DNA of 64,000 bases from Beroe forskalii. Taxonomy: Eukaryota > Ctenophora > Nuda > Beroida > Beroidae. This document shows, one piece after another, positions 57,074-64,000 of this stretch. Numbering within the stretch: the first letter of the stretch is position 1; every line of letters starts with the position of its first letter. A program made the position numbers and the translations under genes. The stretch lies in NCBI GenBank assembly GCA_011033025.1, contig WFMF01000504.1, positions 50,937-114,936 on the forward strand, given 5' to 3'. The notes under the pieces were generated by a model, which saw only the letters and a list, made by a program, of their open reading frames with translations, made no database searches and had not been told where the DNA came from.

Positions 57074-59793
57074 AGGTGAATCTCAGAAAACTTAAAACTC
57101 TGACATTATAAATTCAATATTTTAAAGTATTAAAGATCTCTGCAAAGCCACAAGAATAAGTACAGTATTTGATTATCTGACTTTTCTTTATTTTCAATGG
57201 ACTGTATTATCAAATTTGATTTCAAAATCAGAACATAGTAGGTACATAACTTATTGTTCAAACTTGCAACAAAATTCTAATGTTGGAAAAGTTATTAGGA
57301 ATAATCTCTAATAAATTTAAGAGGAATCTGGAATATTAATACGTGTCAATAAACCATTGGGTTCCTGCTTCTCCAATTGACACCCCATCCTAATTCCCTA
57401 GTTCCTAGCCATAACTTTAAATGGTCCATTGGGAAACTTCCTGACTCCAACTTTCCTGGATCCCGAAACCCCAGAGGCCTAAACTGATGGTTCTTTTTAT
57501 GGTTCTTTTATATTCTTAAGTCTCAATACGGCGGCTGAGAGTCATGATTTTGGTTGTTGGTTATGATTATCCATTATCAGATTTGTGTTTTTTGCAGTGA
57601 TATTCCTTATTAAGTTATTAGGTTGCATTTTATTCATATAATATTCAGAATGTTTACAGCAATGATATTCTTAAGTTATCAAACCTGCAAACCATAATGC
57701 CTATAAATCAAATCGCTATAGAAATGGTCAAATACCTTCTTAAACATTTCAACAAAAACTACACGCACGTAAGTTCCTTAGTACGGTATTATCAAATTCG
57801 ACATTTCAAAACGTCATATTGAAATATTAGAAATTGAAACAATTATTTATTAAACGTCTCAGATCTAGTAATGGTCCTGAAGACGTCTTTCTCAGCCGAT
57901 GTGAGACATCCCTTTCCTTTTACATCTGGCTATGCGCCCTCCTCTTTAAGAACTCTTCTTTCCGAGTCCCTCTGTTTGGGTACAGTGCAGCAGTAGAAGC
58001 AGCAAGCGACAGCCTCCACTAAGAAGAAGAGGGCAATGATTCCGGTGCTCCACCTGAAGGTCAGGTACTTATCCATGAAGCCAGCCAGGGTGCTGCCTAT
58101 GAATCCCCCGAGAGGGAAGGAGGAGCAGTAGATGGAGACCAGGGCGTTAGAGGCCCACTGAGGCAGACTCCCATACTTCGTCTTGAACACATCAAATGCC
58201 ACGGGGATGGCTGGGATGCAGCCCATGGGGACGATGCAGCCCATGATGGCCAGTGCCACCAGAAGCTGTGTTTTGGAGGGCTCTATGAAGTAGAGGAGAG
58301 GCAGAGGACCTAGGAGCATGTAGCTGAGAGGCATGAGGAAGGAGGAAGCCACCATGGCCACGTAGGGGTTGTAGCGGTCAATGAGGATGCCCCAGATGGG
58401 GGAGGCGCAGCAGATGAAGATGTCGTTCAGAAGGAGAGCAGTGCCAGTCCAGACCACACCCTCTCCCAGGTAATCATACACGTAGATGGAGATGATGGGG
58501 TAGTGGAACGTGTTCAGCACTTGGATGGCAGTCAGGTGGAGGAAGGGGAAGAGGATCCAAGGACTGAGAACAGACATCCGGGAGGGTTTTATCACGTTGG
58601 GCTCATTGCTGTCTTCCTTTTCATTCTTTTGGCCGTCCAGTTTGGGACTGAAAGCTGCAGGAATACCAGACAGAGCGAAGATTGCTCCGAGGATTATGAA
58701 AGCTTTCTTTAACCCTCCACGAGAGAAGAGCACGCTCCCAATGAAGGGACCAAAAGCCAGGGCTCCATTCAAAACTCCCTCTCCGATGGCAGTTGTGGTA
58801 GCCACTTTATCAGGGTAGATCGACACCAGACCAGCAAAGGATGCCACTTCCACGATCCCTGCCAGACACCCACTCAGCACTCTGCTGAATGTGCCAACGA
58901 TCTCGTAGAATATCGGCTCAAAGAAGTGATCCATCAGTGCAAAGAGCATGGTGGACACCCCCAGAGCTATTGCTGTGCCCGTCAGCAGAGGCCTGGTAGG
59001 GAAGGTACTCATCAGAAGAGGCGTTATCAGGCACGCGCACAGCACTCCCAAGCAGCAGAAACCTATGAATATCCCGTTCCATATTGGGTCGATATCTCGA
59101 GCTCGGTTGTAGAGCGGAAAGAAGGCATTGGGGAACTCGTAGGCGAGACTGGAGATGAAGATGACGGAGGAGACCAGGACGACGCTAAGGGGCTTGCTTA
59201 CAGTGCTGTCTGAAACTTGTTTCTGTGGGTGCTCTGATATTTCCTCCATTCCATCCCGGCCCATGGTTATTTCGTATATCTAAGAGAGAAATTGGGTAGG
59301 TATTTTGAAATCATTCTTTATTAATGATTTCTTTATTTACATAATCTCCAGAGTATACCTCTAATCATTAATAAGTTAATTGAAGTGAATAAACGAGTAT
59401 ATTCGGTAGATTCATGCCGTTAGGTTCTGGTTAAGCGTTTTCAAACTTCAAAGGAAAAATTTCTAATTCAGTATCGCGAACAAAATATACTATCTGAAAA
59501 CAACGCATTAAAACGATATTATTAGTCGGGGCGTTCGAGAAGTCGCAACTTTGAGAAAGCTCGCCGGAACCCTCACTTCTCCCACAACGTGAAAGCAACT
59601 CCTCCCAACTGAATATCACTCAGAAAAATAGGCGGTTTAAGGACATCAATTAACTACTCTGTGTTATGTTTATTGCGTAACTTTCAATATCTTCAGTATA
59701 ATATGTAAAACTCTTTTTAAGGAGGTGAATCTCAGAAAACTTAAAACTCTGACATTCTAAATTCAATATTTTAAAGTATTAAAGGTCTCCGCT
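57074..59793. repeat. 70-bp direct repeats flanking the transporter gene
   Basis: GGTGAATCTCAGAAAACTT and following occur at 57074-57144 and 59723-59793 with about three differences. They bracket a 2.6-kb segment that contains the intronless SLC18B1-like gene. Confidence 0.7.
57930..59264 (-). CDS. SLC18B1: SLC18B1-like major facilitator transporter, intronless
   Basis: This 444-residue uninterrupted frame has the profile of a 12-helix major facilitator. The N-terminus is polar (about 25 residues). Six helices follow (the first about 28-48, the second about 62-85), then a hydrophilic central loop (KLDGQKNEKEDSNEP, about 210-225), six more helices, and a charged C-terminus (KQRDSERRVLKEEGA). 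The segment GILIDRYNPYVAM corresponds to the MFS loop motif in the second half. Overall similarity is to the vesicular amine/polyamine group SLC18, best to SLC18B1. Substrate is inferred from the family only. The start ATG sits in AACCATGG, a good animal context. The gene is clearly GC-richer than its surroundings. Direct repeats of about 70 bp lie 0.8 kb beyond its 3' end and 0.46 kb beyond its 5' end. The lack of introns could reflect retroposition, but no poly(A) trace is seen. Confidence 0.85.
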   Translation of the reverse strand: MGRDGMEEISEHPQKQVSDSTVSKPLSVVLVSSVIFISSLAYEFPNAFFPLYNRARDIDPIWNGIFIGFCCLGVLCACLITPLLMSTFPTRPLLTGTAIALGVSTMLFALMDHFFEPIFYEIVGTFSRVLSGCLAGIVEVASFAGLVSIYPDKVATTTAIGEGVLNGALAFGPFIGSVLFSRGGLKKAFIILGAIFALSGIPAAFSPKLDGQKNEKEDSNEPNVIKPSRMSVLSPWILFPFLHLTAIQVLNTFHYPIISIYVYDYLGEGVVWTGTALLLNDIFICCASPIWGILIDRYNPYVAMVASSFLMPLSYMLLGPLPLLYFIEPSKTQLLVALAIMGCIVPMGCIPAIPVAFDVFKTKYGSLPQWASNALVSIYCSSFPLGGFIGSTLAGFMDKYLTFRWSTGIIALFFLVEAVACCFYCCTVPKQRDSERRVLKEEGA

Positions 59794-59799
59794 TTGAAA

Positions 59800-60700
59800 C
59801 TATGTTAGTAGGTATATGATCCATATCCATTTTCCAATAATCCAATATCCATGTCTTAATATTTTATCAGTCACTCCGTCTCTATACTTCTATAGTCCTC
59901 ATTATCAGAGTATCAGCTAAGACTGATGCAAACTCAGGAAAAAAATCTACGGATCTATTCATAGAGTCATAGCCAACCCTGATCGATTGCACACATTAAA
60001 CTACGAAAAAAATTGAAAACTGAAAGGATTTAACAGGGTATTGATTATTGGGCTGGTAAGCAAGATACCACGTACTTCCGTACCTGCTTGTTGGTCAATC
60101 CATGTAAGATGAGATAAGAAGTGTGACTAGTTTCGTCTTCCAGGCAGTTATTAATAAGCAATGTTTATCCCTCCATTATTGTGTTTCAAATTGAACTGCC
60201 GTTTTATTTTTTATCAAGAATTGTATTAGGGTATGCACACGATTTTTCATTGATAGATCTGATATCTGTGGCTAGTTCTGTGACGAGAACTGAATAGTTA
60301 TGTTGGTTTACGTATGTCTTTAACTCATATCAATGTGATACGGACACTTTCTCACACACCTCTTGCAACATCCACCTTCCTGACTTTTTGTGTTACTTTA
60401 AGTGCCCCATCTTTTGAGGAAGGTACAAAGTGAGGCTCTACATATGGACGTAGTAAATTCCTTCTATCCACTTACTACCTGTCATTCATCCCTCACAAGT
60501 CAACAGTTACCCATTAAATGCCGTTACTTAATAATCTTTAGATATTAGACCAAACCATCTGGAATTCTCTCAATCATTACTAACTTACTATAAGCTTTTT
60601 AGGTTGTTGAACTCAATACGTAGTTGATATCTACCAATATATACACACACCTGGTTATAAATTCAATACTTTCCACTGTAACATTTCAACATATTTCACC
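59800..60700. other. Non-coding, nothing recognised
   Basis: AT-rich single-copy DNA between the transporter and the F-box exon. No clear promoter or exon is visible. Confidence 0.4.
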
Positions 60701-60708
60701 ATTGAAAG

Positions 60709-60858
60709 TCTACTACAAAGTGGACGAAGGTATACAGTGGACTAAGCTCCCTCCTGAAATCTGGGTGAAGATCATGGCATACGTACCCCATACCAACCTC
60801 GTACAACTTATCCAAACCTGTTCCTATCTCTACAACATCTCATCCGATAACTCTATCT
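60709..60858 (+). CDS. F-box domain exon (partial gene)
   Basis: The open frame from about 60624 carries a canonical F-box: WTKLPPEIWVKIMAYV, then LVQLIQTCSYLYNI and SDNSIC. F-box proteins recruit substrates to SCF ubiquitin ligases through Skp1. A likely acceptor (ATTGAAAG) precedes 60709 and a strong donor (ATCT/GTAAGT) follows 60858, so this looks like an internal or first coding exon on the plus strand. I could not identify a start exon upstream or further exons downstream within the window. The gene may continue beyond 64000 or be a remnant. The donor region is tandemly triplicated (see separate entry). Confidence 0.55.
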
Positions 60859-60945
60859 GTAAGTATTATTACAACAACTCATCCGATAAACTCTATCTGT
60901 AAGTATTATTACAACATCTCATCTGATAACTCTATCTGTAAGTAT
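60830..60945 (+). repeat. Three tandem copies of an exon-end/splice-donor unit
   Basis: The segment around TCATCCGATAACTCTATC plus GTAAGTATTATTACAAC occurs three times. It places identical CTATCT/GTAAGT donors at 60859, 60899 and 60938, spaced 39-40 bp. The second unit carries one extra A. Use of donor two or three would add 40 or 79 bases and change frame. Confidence 0.75.
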
Positions 60946-61066
60946 CAAGAAAAAAGAACTTAACTTCAAATGTTTGAAGCTTCAATGGAAACACAAGTCA
61001 CAGACTTGCGACTGGGCGTTATAATAAGTAGGGAAGGTTGAAACTCGTTTTAAACCTGCAACAATA

Positions 61067-61897
61067 CACTCAGTTTTTATTATAAGAAACTGTCTATAAG
61101 AAACTTAGCCTAGGATTTCCGAAAATTTAAGAAACTTAGCCTAGAATTTCGGAAAAATTAAGAAACTTCACTGATTTACAATTAAGAAATTAAGAAACTT
61201 CTAGCCTAGAATTTTGAAATTTGTGTATAAAATCCTATTGCAACTGAAATTCTTTTAACATGATACGTCTGGCTTATGGGGCTGCGCCCCCAGACCCCCA
61301 TTTTTTTGATTGTGAACATTCCGAAACTAATCTAGTACTTCTATTGAACTTCTATTACAGTATTACACTGGATATGTGATAATTGATCATAATATAGAAT
61401 AGAAATTTAGAAAATGAATCTTTCATGATTTTTCGGTTTAATAAAGTAACACGCCAGATACTAAAGCACAAAACAGAAATTTAGAAATTGTTGTTGCGAC
61501 AGGACACTATTACAGTTCCATATCTATTTCCAAAAGTTCCAAGCATTATAGGATTTAGATATTATCTAAATTTCAAAATTTCAAACTTTTTGAAGAACAT
61601 TTGATGACATATACATCCCTGAACATTATTGTATACAGCTGCACAAATCTTTTAAGATAGGTACATGCTTAAAAAGTGTATAATTTAACTGAAAATATCA
61701 GAAGGTTCGATTCTAATCCTCAACTACAGTCTACACAGTAGGTTCCTATGTTGGAAATTTCGTAGACATTTTTCGTACGGTATGTCGGTATGTAGAATTA
61801 AGAAACCGATTAAGAAACTTTTAGGCTCAAAATCGTGAAAAAATAAGAAACTTGTAGCCTAGGATTTCAAAAAGTTTCTTATAAAAAAAACTGAGTG
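61067..61897. mobile_element. 0.83-kb MITE with TA target duplication
   Basis: The ends CACTCAGTTTTTATTATAAG and the inverse CTTATAAAAAAAACTGAGTG are each flanked by TA, as for Tc1/mariner-type elements. Subterminal AAGAAACTTAGCCTAG repeats lie at both ends. No coding frame. Confidence 0.7.
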
Positions 61898-61899
61898 TA

Positions 61900-62980
61900 T
61901 CTTAATAAATAATTGTTAGTTGAAAAAATAATTATATCAGCACTTAAGCACTATAATTATATGATATAAAGCTATGATAGATTATATAGATACTTAGATA
62001 AAAAGAACTACAACTATATTTGATAAGTTCACAGTGTCAGAAACAAGGTCGGTACTTAGTGGAAACTACAAGTGTGGCAGTAAAATATCACCTATTAGGA
62101 TTTGCAGTTAAATGTTTTCACATCCCATTTCTCATCGAATTTCTCAATTAGCTTGCCTCTGTTTGTATCATACCGGCCCATATACCTATCTCACATTGTC
62201 GCTTATGTCTATGATAATTAATACCCTGATTTAATTAATGAAAGTAATGGAAGTTGGTATCAGTTATGCTGAAAAAATACGAGAATACCTGATTAGTTAA
62301 TTAACTGGGAATAAATAACAGTTGGTTACTCTATGGGCCTATGGGCAAAAATTGAATCACTTAAAATTTTATTTGTGACTATGTTTCAATTGTATAATTT
62401 ATAATTGAATCTATCCACAATATCGGGCAACTAAAGTTGCTTGTTACATCACGCAAATGTTTTGCAGTTCCCTGCAAGATTTTAACTCTCAAAGTTTTAA
62501 GTCCTGAGTCCCCGTGAAACTGATTCTGTTCGTAATTTTGTATCCATTTCTTGTACTTCTAGCAAGCACTGATCGTTTCGACGAATTTCGAACGCAATAA
62601 GCAATTTCCGATTGGTTTCACATTTTTAAGGGAACGAGTTGTTGTCTTTCAAATAATTAATATTTTTCGGTAGACTGTGGCAATATACGTATCTTGATAT
62701 CAATTTTGTTTAGAGCCTGGAGCCAAGATAAGTTGATGGTAAAAGTTTCACTCCGACACGTCTTCAGTTTTTGCAAAAATTCTCATATTAAAAGTTCATC
62801 AAGTTTTAATTTTACCTGCATGCTTATAATTTCATGTATGAGTTCTCTGTTTAAGTTTACCTCCGAATGCAAACGAAATATTGGAATTCGCAAGCATATT
62901 ATGAAAGTTAAAAAGGTCCCTTGGTCATGAAATTTGAGAAGAGTCAGTCTTTCGCCGATTTTGGAACAAAAATGGAACAA
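61900..62980. other. Non-coding, nothing recognised
   Basis: AT-rich. Small frames (62694-62930 plus, 62783-62980 minus) overlap on opposite strands and show no domain. Confidence 0.35.
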
Positions 62981-62987
62981 AATCGGA

Positions 62988-63895
62988 ACAAAAGTGTCAG
63001 GATATTACCTGAGGCCAGAGTTAGGCCTAGACTGATTTTGTGATGATACAAATATGTCTTAGGGGCATTGAATCAATAGTTTTGATAGGTTGTTAGGGTC
63101 AGGTTGCCACCATGGTGCCACCACATATATGCTTACAATCCTGACACTTTCGCGTATATGCTTACAATCCTGACACTTTTGTTCCATTTTTCAAATACAC
63201 TTTGTTCCACTTTCTGAGGCGATTACCACGCGACGTACAGACGTTGTATCATTAAATACACTTTCTAGAACACATCTTGCAACAATTTGAGTACCTATGA
63301 CCTCCTTGGGACCGTCAGAAACGCCCAAAATACTGGAATAAACGTGTATGAAAATTGGCGGCTTTGGCGGCTATGTGGCGGCACCATGGTAGCAAATTGA
63401 CCCTAAAAACCTATCAAAACTATCGATTCAATGCCTTTAAGACATATCTATATCATCATAAAGTCAATCCAGGCCTTACTCTGGCCTCAGGTAATATGCT
63501 TACAATCCTGACACTTTTCGCGCATATGCTTACAATCCTGACACTTTAGTTCCATTTTTCAAATACACTTTGTTCCACTTTCTGAGGCGATTACCACGCG
63601 ACTTACGAATGTTGTATCATTAAATACACTTTCTAGAAAATATCTTGCAACAATTTTAGTACCTATGACCTTCTTGGGACCGTCAGAAACGCCCAAAATA
63701 CTGACATAAACGTGTAGGAAAATAGGAGGCTTTGGCGGCTAAGTGGCGGCACCATAATGGCAACTTGACCCTAACAACCTATCAAAACTATCGATTCAAT
63801 GCCTCTGAGACATATCTATTTCATCATTAAGTCAACCCGGGCCTGAATCTGGCCTCAGGCAATATGCTTACAATCCTGACACTTTTGTTCCATTC
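62988..63895. repeat. 370-bp tandem repeat with inverted segments
   Basis: Units 63127-63495 and 63497-63865 are near-identical, and a third starts at 63866. Each ends with TATGCTTACAATCCTGACAC. The stretch 62991-63120 is an inverse of the unit's second half, so the block has the form of an inverted-repeat element that was then tandemly amplified. Confidence 0.75.
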
Positions 63896-64000
63896 TCGGC
63901 TAAAGATCATATGTCACAATAAAAATCTTTAGACAACGGAACGCGCAAAACGTTACTAATATAAAAACACCAAAATTTAACAGCTAGTACAGCTGCGCGC

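Noticed and set aside
58503-59213. Plus-strand frames opposite the transporter
   Set aside because: Antisense shadows of the 444-residue MFS gene with no domains.

Overview
This window is eukaryotic, almost certainly from an invertebrate animal. Genes are sparse and AT-rich. Where introns occur they have GT-AG borders, and most of the DNA is transposons, foldback elements and minisatellites. The gene content is metazoan: PAIP1, NDUFB9, PARP16 and an SLC18B1-type transporter, plus a LINE with a three-knuckle ORF1. I cannot name the phylum from sequence alone. No rRNA or functional tRNA gene, CRISPR array or prokaryotic operon is visible. A 100-N gap at 52333-52432 and two homopolymer-rich stretches (1-1150 and 52433-53110) mark weak assembly.

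Layout. 1-18 kb is one giant imperfect inverted repeat. The left arm (about 1-4737) pairs with the right arm (about 6637-17990) around a 1.9-kb spacer that holds a 37-bp minisatellite. Each arm carries a foldback element of about 1.4 kb. The right arm also carries an inserted 1.35-kb repeat, a tandem duplication of one module, and two GTGTCAGG minisatellites. 18-21.7 kb holds repeats only. 21.76-25.38 kb is PAIP1 (minus strand, eight reconstructed exons). 26.2-49.1 kb is a host locus present twice in tandem: copy A at 27.42-39.56 kb (including about 6.8 kb of nested transposons) and copy B at 42.64-49.10 kb. Each copy has NDUFB9 exons 1-2 (minus), a small membrane-protein gene in the opposite orientation inside or beside NDUFB9 intron 2, and an intronless PARP16 (minus). 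The only recognisable NDUFB9 exon 3 lies outside the duplication at 26.2 kb. 49.5-51.4 kb is a broken LINE. 53.3-57.06 kb is a composite repeat family that is also present inverted at 8.7-10.1 kb. 57.93-59.26 kb is an intronless SLC18B1-type MFS gene. 60.7 kb is an F-box exon with a triplicated splice donor. 61-64 kb holds a TA-flanked MITE and a 370-bp tandem repeat.

How the genes relate. PARP16, NDUFB9 and PAIP1 are all on the minus strand, with short gaps where transposons have not intervened. They act in different processes: ER mono-ADP-ribosylation, respiratory complex I, and poly(A)-binding-protein-dependent translation. I therefore do not claim a functional cluster. The informative part of the window is structural: two copies of one locus that serve as empty-site controls for each other, so that individual insertions, frameshifts and repeat gains can be polarised. 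I found no convincing new defence or enzymatic system.
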